Source of the DNA: Streptosporangium roseum DSM 43021
GTDB lineage: Bacteria > Actinomycetota > Actinomycetes > Streptosporangiales > Streptosporangiaceae
Assembly (NCBI RefSeq): GCF_000024865.1
Contig: NC_013595.1
Span: 9,176,001 to 9,240,000, forward strand
Direction: 5' to 3'
DNA: 64,000 nt
Translations under genes and position numbers: made by a program
In this document: positions 7,818-15,960 of the stretch, piece after piece
How the letters are laid out: every line of letters begins with the position of its first letter
Numbering within the stretch: the first letter of the stretch is position 1
Notes under the pieces: model-generated
What the model saw: the letters and a program-made list of their open reading frames with translations, nothing else
The model's database searches: none
Told to the model about the DNA's origin: nothing

Positions 7818-8762
7818 CTAACGGGCCGCCAGCCGGGCCCTCGCCCAGTCGACCGTGGCCTTCAGCCCGGTGGCCAGGTCCGTCTGGGGGCGCCAGCCCA
7901 GCCCTTCGATCGCGGGCGCCGGATCGACGGCCATCGCCGGCAGGTCGCCCGGTCGCGCCTCGGCGCGGCCCGGCCCGTCGGCGGCGCCCACGGCCTCGGC
8001 CACCAGGGTGTGCAGCGCGCGGTCGGTGGTCTCCACCCCGGTGCCCAGGTTGAACCGGCGGCCGTTGCCGGCGCTTCCGCAGGCACGGGCGAAGCCGTCC
8101 ACCACGTCGTCGACGAAGACGTAGTCGCGGGTCTGGGTGCCGTCGCCGTACAGCACCGTGGGCGTGCCGTTGATCAGGGCGTCGGTGAAGATGGCGACCA
8201 CCCCGGCCTCACCGTCGGGCGACTGGCGCGGGCCGTAGACGTTGGCGAGCACCAGCGTGGTGTAGTCGATGCCGTGGAGGGCCTTGAAGGCGGCCAGGTA
8301 GGTCTCCGCGCTGAGCTTGGAGGCCGCGTACGGCGAGCGCGGGTCGACCGCCGCGTCCCCGGGGACCGGGATGACCGCGGGCATGCCGTACACGGCGACC
8401 GAGGAGGCGAAGACGACCTTGCGGGTGCCGCCGTGGTGTGCGGCGGTGAGGACGGAGGCGGTGCCCTCGACGTTGAGCCGGGCGTCGTGGACGGGGTCGG
8501 CCACGCTCTTGCGCACGCTGATCTGCGCGGCGAGGTGACAGACGACCTCGGGCTTCCACTCGGCGACCAGGCCGATCAGCGCCGGGTCGCGGACATCCAT
8601 CTGGTGCAGCCTGAAGAGCGGGCTCTCCGCGGCGGCGACGAGGTTGCCTCGATCCCCGCTGGACAGGTCGTCCACGGCCATGACCTCGTGGCCGTCCGCC
8701 AGCAGCCGGTCCACCAGATTGGATCCGATGAATCCCGCTCCACCGGTGACGAGTATCCGCAT
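7818..8762 (-). CDS. NAD-dependent sugar-nucleotide epimerase/dehydratase (GalE-like)
   Basis: Extended short-chain dehydrogenase of 314 aa. It begins with the Rossmann motif TGGAGFIGSNL, has the cofactor region DDLSSGDRGN, catalytic SSVAVYG and YAASK (Tyr and Lys three residues apart) and the substrate-side motif NVYGPRQSPDGEAGVVAIF. It is closest to UDP-glucose 4-epimerases but could act on another nucleotide sugar. ATG 8762 starts directly at the Rossmann strand. No other sugar gene is adjacent. Confidence 0.82.
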   Translation of the reverse strand: MRILVTGGAGFIGSNLVDRLLADGHEVMAVDDLSSGDRGNLVAAAESPLFRLHQMDVRDPALIGLVAEWKPEVVCHLAAQISVRKSVADPVHDARLNVEGTASVLTAAHHGGTRKVVFASSVAVYGMPAVIPVPGDAAVDPRSPYAASKLSAETYLAAFKALHGIDYTTLVLANVYGPRQSPDGEAGVVAIFTDALINGTPTVLYGDGTQTRDYVFVDDVVDGFARACGSAGNGRRFNLGTGVETTDRALHTLVAEAVGAADGPGRAEARPGDLPAMAVDPAPAIEGLGWRPQTDLATGLKATVDWARARLAAR

Positions 8763-8811
8763 GCTGCCCCCCAGCTCGTATGGCCATGGCCGTACGAGAG
8801 ATCCTAGGAGG

Positions 8812-9078
8812 TCAGCCGGTCAGTTCGGAGCGGACCTGCTCGATCCTGGTGAGCACCTTGGCCCGCAGATCCTCCGAAACCCGGTCGCACCCACAGTGCT
8901 TGGCGATCAGCTGTTTGACGACCTGCTCCAGGCCGTACTCCTCCAGGCAGGGGCCGCACTCGTCCAGATGCTCACGGATGTCGACGCAGTTGTTCTCGTC
9001 GAGCTCACCGTCGAGGTAGGTGTAGACCTTGTCCAGGACTTCCCGGCAGTCGGTGGCGTGAGGCTTCCCACAGCTCAT
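8812..9078 (-). CDS. rsrA: RsrA-type zinc-binding anti-sigma factor (partner of SigR)
   Basis: An 88-aa ZAS-family anti-sigma factor with the redox motif HLDECGPC (His-x3-Cys-x2-Cys) and additional Cys at NNC and KHCGC. In the known system the reduced, zinc-bound form holds SigR inactive; thiol oxidation forms a disulphide, ejects zinc and frees the sigma factor. It lies 67 bp downstream of sigR on the same strand, as in Streptomyces sigR-rsrA. ATG 9078 gives the family-like start MSCGKPHATDC; the longer frame is an artefact. Confidence 0.9.
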   Translation of the reverse strand: MSCGKPHATDCREVLDKVYTYLDGELDENNCVDIREHLDECGPCLEEYGLEQVVKQLIAKHCGCDRVSEDLRAKVLTRIEQVRSELTG

Positions 9079-9145
9079 GCGATCACCTCGCCCGGAGTCG
9101 CCGGGCCGGTGCGCCCAAGCCCGCGGTTGCCGTCGGATCGCTCGC

Positions 9146-9868
9146 TCACTTCGCACCCTCCGCGGGAACCAGGCCACGCTCGCGGGCGTAGTCCTCGAGT
9201 TGGGTCCGCAACTGGCGGCGGCCACGGTGAAGCCTCGACATCACGGTCCCGATGGGGGTGCCCATGATGTCGGCGATCTCCTTGTAGGGGAAACCCTCGA
9301 CGTCGGCGAGGTAGACCGCGATCCGGAACTCCTCGGGGAGCGCGGCCAGCGCCTGCTTCACATCGCTGTCGGGCAGATGCTCGAGCGCCTCGATCTCCGC
9401 GGACTTCAGCCCGGCCGAGGTGTGCGACTCGGCCCTGGCGAGCTGCCAGTCCTCGATCTCCTCGGCGCCCGACTGCTTGGGCTCCCGCTGCTTCTTGCGG
9501 TAGCTGTTGATGAAAGTGTTGGTCAGGATGCGGTACAGCCAGGCCTTGAGGTTCGTGCCTTCCTGGAACTGGTGGAAGGAGGCAAAAGCCTTGGCGAAGG
9601 TCTCCTGAAGGAGGTCTTCGGCATCCGCTGGGTTCCGGGTCATCCGAAGCGCGGCGGAGTAGAGCTGGTCGAGATAGGGCATCACATCCCGCTCGAACCG
9701 TGTGCTCCGCTGCTCCAGAGTCTCCTCGTCTGTCGCAGGGACCGGACCCACCCCCTTAAGATCGCCGGAGCCCTGCTGACGCGGGACTCCGTACTGAGCG
9801 GAGAATACCCGCTCATCAGGGAGGGACCGATCACCGGGGCGGGTGATGGGTTCGATCAACGCGAGCAT
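9146..9868 (-). CDS. sigR: SigR-type ECF RNA polymerase sigma factor (thiol oxidative stress), long form given
   Basis: ECF sigma factor with region 2 (RMTRNPADAEDLLQETFAKAFASFHQF, NLKAWLYRILTNTFINSYRKK) and region 4 (LPEEFRIAVYLADVEGFPYKEIADIMGTPIGTVMSRLHRGR), very close to what I recall of Streptomyces SigR. Two starts are likely. The short form would begin at GTG 9751 (201 aa), where VGPVPATDEETLEQ parallels the Streptomyces N-terminus. The long form would begin at ATG 9868 (240 aa), with GGGAGG 11 bases upstream, transcribed from a SigR-type promoter at 9912-9938. In Streptomyces the longer SigR' isoform is made on induction and is unstable. Confidence 0.9.
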   Translation of the reverse strand: MLALIEPITRPGDRSLPDERVFSAQYGVPRQQGSGDLKGVGPVPATDEETLEQRSTRFERDVMPYLDQLYSAALRMTRNPADAEDLLQETFAKAFASFHQFQEGTNLKAWLYRILTNTFINSYRKKQREPKQSGAEEIEDWQLARAESHTSAGLKSAEIEALEHLPDSDVKQALAALPEEFRIAVYLADVEGFPYKEIADIMGTPIGTVMSRLHRGRRQLRTQLEDYARERGLVPAEGAK

Positions 9869-9911
9869 CGGCTTGCCAACCTCCCGAAAGGATCGTGCGT
9901 TGTCCGCTTGC

Positions 9912-9938
9912 AACACGCCCGTCCGGTCATCTGTTCCC
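9912..9938 (-). promoter_or_regulatory. SigR-type autoregulatory promoter of sigR
   Basis: Minus strand reads GGGAAC (9938-9933), exactly 18 bp, then GTT (9914-9912). This matches the SigR consensus GGAAY-N18/19-GTT. Transcription would begin near 9905, upstream of the long-isoform start at 9868, giving a positive feedback loop. Confidence 0.8.
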
Positions 9939-10034
9939 ACAAGATAGAAGGTGACGAAGGACCCGGTACGGGGAAAAACATACGTACCGGCAGGTAGCTG
10001 TAGACCACCGGATACCCGACGCCAGGAGCCGCTT

Positions 10035-10775
10035 GTGCTGCCCATCCCGGCCGAAGAGCTGAACGGCTCAGGAACGCTCGGGCCGTACTGGACCTTTTAT
10101 CGCGCGGTCGCCGCCGAGCAGCTGAGCCGATGGCTGCCGGAGAGCCCTTCCACCGTCCTCGACCTGTCCGGCGGCAGGGGCCGCTGGTCCGCCCAGGCCG
10201 CCAGGGCCGGGCACCGGGTGCTGGAGGTGGTCGACTTCCGCCGCACCGTGGAGGGTCAGCCGCTGCTGCACGACGCCTCCAAGGTCCGCCAGGTCCGCGC
10301 CGACGATCTCCGCTTCCTCCCCGACTGCAGTGTGGACGCCGTGCTCGCCGAGGAACGGGCGATGTCGGTGGAACTCATGGCCGAGTCCGCGATCGGCGAC
10401 GTCGCCCGGGTGCTGCGCCCGGGCGGGCGGGCGCTGGTCTGCGTCGACTCCCTGGTGCTGGGCATGGCGATCCTCGCCGAGCAGAACTACTGGGCCCATC
10501 TGCGCCAGACCGGCGAGGTCATGCTCGTGCCATGGCCGGACGGGAGCATCACCCGGTGCTTCAGCAGCGGGCAGCTCCGCGACCTGCTCACCGAGGCGGG
10601 CCTGGAGGTCGAGTGGGTACGGCCCCGCACCGTGCTGTCCCCCTCGACGGTCGACCACGTGCTGGCCTCCGACTCCCGCGCGCTCACCTGGCTGGTGAAC
10701 ACCGAGCTGGAGGCCCACACGGACGACGACGACACGGTGGGCATCCACCTGGTCGCGAGCGCCCGCCGCCGGTAG
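10035..10775 (+). CDS. Class I SAM-dependent methyltransferase
   Basis: A 246-aa protein with a Rossmann-like methyltransferase core: motif I is VLDLSGGRGRWSAQAARAGHRVLEVV, the acidic motif II is VRADDLRFLPDCSVDAVLAEERAM, and motif III is RVLRPGGRALVCVDS. The substrate is unknown. GTG 10035 is preceded by AGGAG at 10024-10028. It is divergent from sigR with about 100 bp between the sigR promoter and this start, so the two may share control. It converges on a DksA/TraR-type gene across a hairpin. Confidence 0.75.
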   Translation: MLPIPAEELNGSGTLGPYWTFYRAVAAEQLSRWLPESPSTVLDLSGGRGRWSAQAARAGHRVLEVVDFRRTVEGQPLLHDASKVRQVRADDLRFLPDCSVDAVLAEERAMSVELMAESAIGDVARVLRPGGRALVCVDSLVLGMAILAEQNYWAHLRQTGEVMLVPWPDGSITRCFSSGQLRDLLTEAGLEVEWVRPRTVLSPSTVDHVLASDSRALTWLVNTELEAHTDDDDTVGIHLVASARRR

Positions 10776-10791
10776 GGCCGGCGCCCGGCCA

Positions 10792-10825
10792 CGGCTCCGC
10801 GGGGCCGCTCGACCACGCGGAGCCG
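10792..10825. terminator. Probable bidirectional terminator hairpin
   Basis: Perfect 10-bp inverted repeat CGGCTCCGCG / CGCGGAGCCG with a 14-nt loop, placed between the convergent methyltransferase and DksA-like genes. Confidence 0.5.
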
Positions 10826-10837
10826 GGCCGTCGCGGG

Positions 10838-11170
10838 TCAGCGCCTGCGCTCGCGCCTGGACTGGCACTGCACGCAGCGGGCGGCCTCGGGGCGCGCTTC
10901 GAGCCTGCCCTCCGGCACGGGTCCGCCGCAGTCGGCGCAGAGGCCGTAGAGCCCGTCGTCCAGCCGTTTGAGCGCCTCAAGCACCGACCGGCGCTGCTGG
11001 GTGGCCGCCTCCAGCATGGCCCGGTTGCGGTCCGCGTCGGTCAGGACCGACCCGCCGTCAGCCGGGGACCGGTCCCATACGGCCAGAGGATCTCCCCGCA
11101 GGACCCCGATGGACCGGTCGAGCTCGGCGAGCATGCTCTCCAGACGCATACGCGCGGTCGTGTCGTTCAC
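10838..11170 (-). CDS. DksA/TraR family zinc-finger protein
   Basis: A 110-aa protein with an N-terminal helical hairpin (residues 1-70, coiled-coil character) and a C-terminal four-Cys zinc finger, CADC...CVQC. DksA/TraR proteins enter the RNA polymerase secondary channel; in actinomycetes several short paralogues exist whose targets are not settled. GTG 11170 is preceded by GGAGGTG. The preceding 180 bp is AT-richer and likely carries its promoter. Confidence 0.8.
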   Translation of the reverse strand: MNDTTARMRLESMLAELDRSIGVLRGDPLAVWDRSPADGGSVLTDADRNRAMLEAATQQRRSVLEALKRLDDGLYGLCADCGGPVPEGRLEARPEAARCVQCQSRRERRR

Positions 11171-11351
11171 GTATCCGCACCTCCGCAGGGTGGGGGCAGC
11201 CTGTGAAGGGATCCCCGATTCTCCCGTCAGGCGCGAAGGGGATGAATTTATGCGGCGGTAACTCCCTCAGGAGATATCGCTTTCATCAGCGGATGCCCAC
11301 TTGCCAATGGTTTTACACCGGTCACGGAGCGTTTTCGGATACGGAGCGCGC

Positions 11352-12113
11352 TCAGAAGAGTGCTTGACCGTCACCTTCCTCGTCACGCAGCGGCTCGATC
11401 AGCTCCGGGCCGTTGTTGCGCACCGAGTTCACCGCGGTGGAGACCGGATACACCTTCAGCCCGGTGGAGCCGGCGGGGACCAGGAACCCCTGCGCGTCGG
11501 GCACCCCGGGGTCGAGCCACTCCGACCAGCGGTCCCGCTCGATCAGCATCGGCATCCGGTCGTGGACCTGACCGGCCTCGTCCAGGGCGGAGGTGGTGAT
11601 GATCGCGCAGGTCACCAGCCACGCGAGCGGATCGTCGTCGGGCCTGCCCCGGTCCCGCCAGAACTCGTACAGCCCCGCCATGGCCATGATCCCGCCGTCG
11701 GCCGGCTGGATGAAGTAGGGCTGTTTCTTCGGCTTCCCCGCCGTCCCGTCCTCGTCCGGCACGGCCCACTCGAAGTAGCCGTCGGCGGGGAGCAGGCAGC
11801 GGCGCTCGGCGAACGCCTTGCGGAACGACGGCTTCTCGGTGACCGTCTCCACCCGCGCGTTGATCATCCTTGAGCCGATGGACGGATCCTTCGCCCAGGC
11901 CGGGACCAGGCCCCAGCGGAGCACCCGCAGCTGCCGGATCGCCCTGCCCTGCGGACTGGACTTCGGCACCCGGCTCAGCACCGCGTAGACCGGTTTGGTC
12001 GGCGCGACGTTGTAGTCGGGCCGGAGCTCCTCCTCGGCTGCCTCGTCGACCTCGACCTGAAACTCCTCAAGCAGCTCCTGCTTGTCCCGCGCAGACGCGT
12101 ATCTCCCGCACAT
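11352..12113 (-). CDS. SRAP (YedK/HMCES-type) abasic-site crosslinking protein
   Basis: A 253-aa SOS response-associated peptidase. The catalytic Cys is residue 2 (MCGRYA), as required since it must be exposed after removal of Met and forms a thiazolidine link with abasic sites in single-stranded DNA. Other family blocks visible are DYNVAPT, MINARVETV, RRCLLPADGYFEW and VHDRMPMLI. ATG 12113 is forced by the Cys2 requirement; the upstream extension is rejected. It is divergent from aroA with a 59-bp shared promoter gap. Confidence 0.92.
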   Translation of the reverse strand: MCGRYASARDKQELLEEFQVEVDEAAEEELRPDYNVAPTKPVYAVLSRVPKSSPQGRAIRQLRVLRWGLVPAWAKDPSIGSRMINARVETVTEKPSFRKAFAERRCLLPADGYFEWAVPDEDGTAGKPKKQPYFIQPADGGIMAMAGLYEFWRDRGRPDDDPLAWLVTCAIITTSALDEAGQVHDRMPMLIERDRWSEWLDPGVPDAQGFLVPAGSTGLKVYPVSTAVNSVRNNGPELIEPLRDEEGDGQALF

Positions 12114-12172
12114 ATCACCACCTTGCCACGCGTTCGAGGGCGCAGCGTCACCACCCCGGTAGGCTTTTGACC

Positions 12173-13450
12173 ATGTCCGCTCCGCTGTGGCCCGCACCGA
12201 CCGCGACCGAACCCGTCCGTGCGTCCGTTCCCCTGCCCGGCTCCAAGTCCGTGACCAACCGCGCGCTGCTCCTCGCCGCGCTGGCCGACGGACCGGGCAC
12301 GGTACGGCTGGCACTGCGCAGCCGGGACGCCGACCTGATGGCGGACGCGCTCCGGGCGCTCGGCGCCACGATGACCCCCTCCAACGAGGGTGCCTCCAGC
12401 GTCGACTGGGCGATCACCCCCGGCCCGGTCGCCGGCGGGGCACGGATCGACGTGGGGCTCGCGGGCACCGTGATGCGGTTCGTGCCGCCGATGGCGGCGC
12501 TGAGCGACGGCGAGGTGTTCTTCGACGGCGACCCGCACGCGCGCAAGCGGCCGATGGGCACGATCCTGGCAGCGCTGCGCGCCCTCGGCGCCGAGGTGGA
12601 CAACGACGCCCTGCCGTTCACCGTCCGGGGCCCGCTGACCGGCGGGGAGGTGACGCTCGACGCGTCGGGGTCCTCCCAGTTCCTCTCCGGCCTGCTGCTG
12701 ACCGCGGCCCGGTTCGAGAAGGGCCTGACGGTACGGCACGCCGGCCCGCCGATCCCCTCCCAGCCGCACATCCGGATGACCGTTCAGATGCTGCGCGAGT
12801 TCGGCGTCCGGGTCGACGACTCCGAGCCCGACGTCTGGCGGGTCGAACCCGGCCCGATCCGGGCCAGGGACTTCACCGTGGAGCCCGACCTGTCCAACGC
12901 GGCGCCGTTCCTCTGCGCCGCGATGGTCACCGGCGGCACGGTCACCGTCCCCGACTGGCCCTCGGAGACGACCCAGCCGGGTGACCAGCTCCGGCAGCTG
13001 CTGGCGGACATGGGCGCCTCCGTCGAGCGCGTGCCCGGCGGGCTGAGCGTCACCGGCACCGGGCGCGTCGGCGGCATCGCGGCCGACCTGCGCGACGTCG
13101 CCGAGCTGACCCCGACGATCGCCGCCCTCGCCGCCCTGGCCGACTCCCCCAGCCGGATCAGTGGTGTCGCCCACATCCGCGGGCACGAGACCGACCGGCT
13201 GGCCGCGCTGGCCGCCGAGATCAACGGCCTCGGCGGCGACGTGAGCGAGACCGAGGACGGCCTGGAGATCCGGCCGCGCCCCCTGACCGGTGGCGTGTTC
13301 CACACCTACGACGACCACCGGATGGCGACCGCCGGCGCGGTGATCGGCCTGGCCGTGCCGGGAGTGCAGGTGGAGAACATCGCCACCACGGGTAAGACTC
13401 TTCCGGAGTTCGCCTCCATGTGGGCGGACATGCTGGAGGGCGCGCGGTGA
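12173..13450 (+). CDS. aroA: 3-phosphoshikimate 1-carboxyvinyltransferase (EPSP synthase)
   Basis: A 425-aa enzyme of the shikimate pathway joining shikimate-3-phosphate and phosphoenolpyruvate. Signatures are PLPGSKSVTNRALLLAALADG, LGLAGTVMRF-like GLAGTVMRFVPP, DGDPHARKRPMG, the SGSSQFLSGLLL core, DDHRMATAGAV and KTLPEFASMW. ATG 12173 gives the typical N-terminus. Its stop overlaps a possible GTG of a 30-codon frame leading toward rsgA, which I do not call. Confidence 0.95.
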   Translation: MSAPLWPAPTATEPVRASVPLPGSKSVTNRALLLAALADGPGTVRLALRSRDADLMADALRALGATMTPSNEGASSVDWAITPGPVAGGARIDVGLAGTVMRFVPPMAALSDGEVFFDGDPHARKRPMGTILAALRALGAEVDNDALPFTVRGPLTGGEVTLDASGSSQFLSGLLLTAARFEKGLTVRHAGPPIPSQPHIRMTVQMLREFGVRVDDSEPDVWRVEPGPIRARDFTVEPDLSNAAPFLCAAMVTGGTVTVPDWPSETTQPGDQLRQLLADMGASVERVPGGLSVTGTGRVGGIAADLRDVAELTPTIAALAALADSPSRISGVAHIRGHETDRLAALAAEINGLGGDVSETEDGLEIRPRPLTGGVFHTYDDHRMATAGAVIGLAVPGVQVENIATTGKTLPEFASMWADMLEGAR

Positions 13451-13535
13451 CGGGTCACCCGGACGGCACGCCCCGCAGGCGACGCCCGGCGGCGGCGGAC
13501 GACCGTTCGCACGAGGTCGGATCGAGGCGGCGAAA

Positions 13536-14588
13536 CTGAGAAAGCGCGAATACGACGAGGACGACGTCAGGGTCAGGCCGGGCAAGGGTTCCCGGCCCCG
13601 GACCCGGATCCGTCCCGCGCACGAGGACGCGGTCCAGGGTTTCGTGGTGGCCGTCGACCGGGGGCGCTACACCTGCCTGGTGGAGTCGGTGGGCGAGAAG
13701 GGCCGCCGCCGTAAGAAGGACCGGCCGGAGGGCGCCGCGATGAGCGGCCGGATCGTGGTGGCCATGAAGGCCCGCGAGCTCGGCCGCAAGGGGATCGTGG
13801 TGGGCGACCGGGTAGCCCTGGTCGGTGACGTCTCCGGCGCGTCCGACACGCTGGCCCGCGTCGTCCGCGTGGAGCCCCGCACCTCGATGCTCCGCCGCTC
13901 GGCGGACGACACCGACAACACCGACGGCATCGAGCGTCCCGTGGTCGCCAACGCCGACCAGCTCGTGATCGTGACGGCCCTGGCCGACCCGCCGCCCCGC
14001 CCGCGCATGATCGACCGGATGCTGGTGGCGGCCTTCGACGCCGACATCGAGCCGATGCTCTGTCTCACCAAGTCCGATCTCGCCTCGCCCGACGAGCTGG
14101 TCTCCCTCTACTCCCCCCTCGGCGTGCCGTACGTGGTGCTCCAGAAGGGCGGCACCCTCGAGGAGGTCCGGGAGTGCCTGAGCGGCCGGATCAGTGTGCT
14201 GGTCGGCCACTCGGGCGTGGGCAAGTCCACCCTGGTCAACGCCCTGGTCCCGGATGCCAACCGGGCTGTCTCCCATGTCAACGCGGTGACCGGCCGGGGG
14301 CGCCACACCTCCACCTCGGCCGTGGCTCTGGAGCTCCCCGAGGGCGGCTGGATCATCGACACCCCGGGCGTGCGCAGCTTCGGCCTGGCCCACGTCTCGG
14401 TGGAGACCGTCCTCGCCGGCTTCCCCGACCTCGTGGAGGGCACGGTCGACTGCCCCAAGGGCTGCACCCATCTCAGCGAGGAGTGCGCCCTGGACGCCTG
14501 GGTGGCGGCCGGCCACGCCGACCCGGTCAGGCTCGTCTCCCTGCGCCGCCTGCTCGCCAGCCGTGAGGGCGCACCCGACGAGGATTAG
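13536..14588 (+). CDS. rsgA: Ribosome small subunit-dependent GTPase A
   Basis: Circularly permuted GTPase of about 350 aa that assists late 30S subunit maturation. Order of motifs is G4 (LTKSD), G1 (GHSGVGKSTLVNALVP), G3 (DTPGVRSFGL) and a C-terminal zinc knuckle C-x-x-x-C...H...C (CPKGCTHLSEECALD). The conserved N-terminal segment REYDEDDVRVRPGKGSRPRTR is in frame from 13542 but has no ATG, GTG or TTG; the best start is CTG at 13536, with CGAGG about eight bases upstream. The next normal start, GTG 13644, would remove part of the OB-fold domain. Confidence 0.88.
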   Translation: MRKREYDEDDVRVRPGKGSRPRTRIRPAHEDAVQGFVVAVDRGRYTCLVESVGEKGRRRKKDRPEGAAMSGRIVVAMKARELGRKGIVVGDRVALVGDVSGASDTLARVVRVEPRTSMLRRSADDTDNTDGIERPVVANADQLVIVTALADPPPRPRMIDRMLVAAFDADIEPMLCLTKSDLASPDELVSLYSPLGVPYVVLQKGGTLEEVRECLSGRISVLVGHSGVGKSTLVNALVPDANRAVSHVNAVTGRGRHTSTSAVALELPEGGWIIDTPGVRSFGLAHVSVETVLAGFPDLVEGTVDCPKGCTHLSEECALDAWVAAGHADPVRLVSLRRLLASREGAPDED

Positions 14589-15048
14589 CGTGACGGAGCC
14601 CGGGACGGCCGGTGACCGGAGCCCAGGACGACCGGCGGCGCGGGACGGCCGGCGGCGCGGTGCACGGGCTGACCGACAGCCGGAGGCGCGCGGTCGCCGG
14701 TCGTCCTGGGCTTCGGTCGTCCCGCGCCGCCGGTCGCCGGTCGCCGGTCGCCGGTCGCCGGTCGCCGGTCGCCGGTCGCCGGTCGCCGGTCGCCGGGGCA
14801 CGGGACGGTTAGCCGCGTACCCCGGTTCCACCTTGCCGGAGGAGATGCCCGGTCTCCGCGCGAAGAGGACGCTCTGCGGCATGAAGGCACCCACGTCAAA
14901 GGCCCCACCCCGAACGCTACTGACAAGTAATGTCGAAGTCGGCGGAGGATTTACGCAGTATCCGGTCGACTGATGTGACGCGACACAATTCCCCGGCTTG
15001 TTCCCCGCTCTCCTATAACCCACCACTGAGGCGATAGCGTTACCTCCC
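14589..15048. other. Intergenic region with nested inverted repeats and a microsatellite
   Basis: No gene is supported in these 460 bp. It holds two perfect inverted repeats with overlapping left arms (14620-14635 with 14697-14712; 14629-14647 with 14718-14736), then a 7-bp tandem repeat. The last 50 bp carry a TATAAC-like -10 at about 15014-15019 that fits transcription of hisN. Confidence 0.7.
14730..14796. repeat. 7-bp microsatellite (CCGGTCG)n, about 9.6 copies
   Basis: An uninterrupted run of CCGGTCG units 67 bp long, adjoining the right arm of a 19-bp inverted repeat. A near-copy of the unit also appears at 14691-14700. Such a run is expected to be slippage-prone. Confidence 0.95.
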
Positions 15049-15852
15049 GTGACGGGTTACAACGACGACCTGCGCCTCGCGCACGTCATGGCCGACGCCG
15101 CCGATGATCTGACCATGCGCCGGTTCAAGGCTGCAGACCTCCGTATCGACACCAAGCCGGACCTCACACCGGTGAGCGACGCCGACCGGGCGGTCGAGGA
15201 GGCGATCCGGGGCACGCTCAGCCGGGCCCGGCCGCGCGACGCGGTGATCGGCGAGGAGTTCGGCAAGACCGGGTACGGCGCGCGCTCGTGGGTGATCGAC
15301 CCGATCGACGGCACCAAGAACTACGTGCGGGGCGTCCCCGTCTGGGCCACGCTCATCGCGCTGATGGACCAGGGCCGGGTCGTCGTGGGCCTGGTCTCCG
15401 CCCCGGCGCTCGGCCGCCGCTGGTGGGCCGCCCGCGACAGCGGCGCGTGGACCGGGAAGAGCCTCACCAAGGCCACCCGCTGCCAGGTCTCCTCCGTCAC
15501 CCGGCTGGAGGACGCCTCCTTCTCCTACTCCAGCTTCGGCGGCTGGGAGGAGGCCGGCAAGCTCAACGAGTTCCTCGACCTGAACAGGTCGGTCTGGCGC
15601 AGCCGCGCCTACGGCGACTTCTGGTCGCACATGCTGGTCGCCGAAGGCGCGGTCGACCTGTCGGCCGAGCCCGAGCTCTCCCCGTGGGACATCGCGGCGT
15701 TGACCGTGATCGTCGAGGAGGCGGGCGGGATCTGGACCGACCTGTCCGGGGTTCCCGGCCTCGACGGGGGCAGCCTGGTGTGCACCAACGGCTCGCTGCA
15801 CAGCGAGGTTCTCAAGCGCCTCGGCGGCGGCCCGCTCACCCTTCCCGTATAG
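15049..15852 (+). CDS. hisN: Histidinol-phosphatase, inositol monophosphatase family
   Basis: A 267-aa Mg2+-dependent phosphatase of the IMPase fold; the actinobacterial HisN branch removes phosphate from histidinol phosphate. Metal-site motifs are GEEFG, the paired DPIDGTKNYVRG and the C-terminal PWDIAA. GTG 15049 lies about 30 bp after a -10-like box and has no strong ribosome site, so translation may start near the 5' end of the mRNA. The final codons CCC GTA TAG begin a 17-bp tandem repeat downstream. Confidence 0.85.
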   Translation: MTGYNDDLRLAHVMADAADDLTMRRFKAADLRIDTKPDLTPVSDADRAVEEAIRGTLSRARPRDAVIGEEFGKTGYGARSWVIDPIDGTKNYVRGVPVWATLIALMDQGRVVVGLVSAPALGRRWWAARDSGAWTGKSLTKATRCQVSSVTRLEDASFSYSSFGGWEEAGKLNEFLDLNRSVWRSRAYGDFWSHMLVAEGAVDLSAEPELSPWDIAALTVIVEEAGGIWTDLSGVPGLDGGSLVCTNGSLHSEVLKRLGGGPLTLPV

Positions 15853-15960
15853 AGCCCTTTCCCGTATAGAGCCCTTTCCCGTATAGAGCCCTTTCCCGCA
15901 TGGAGCCCTGTCCCGTATAGGGCCCCTTCCGTACAGAGCCCGTCCCGCACGGAGCGCCCC
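15841..15960. repeat. 17-bp degenerate tandem repeat seeded by the hisN stop region
   Basis: Units of the form TTTCCCGTATAGAGCCC follow one another from the last hisN codons, about seven times, increasingly degenerate downstream. The TAG stop of hisN is itself inside the first unit. Confidence 0.9.

Noticed and set aside
14730..14796. CRISPR-like repetition
   Set aside because: 7-bp units without spacers form a microsatellite, not a CRISPR array.
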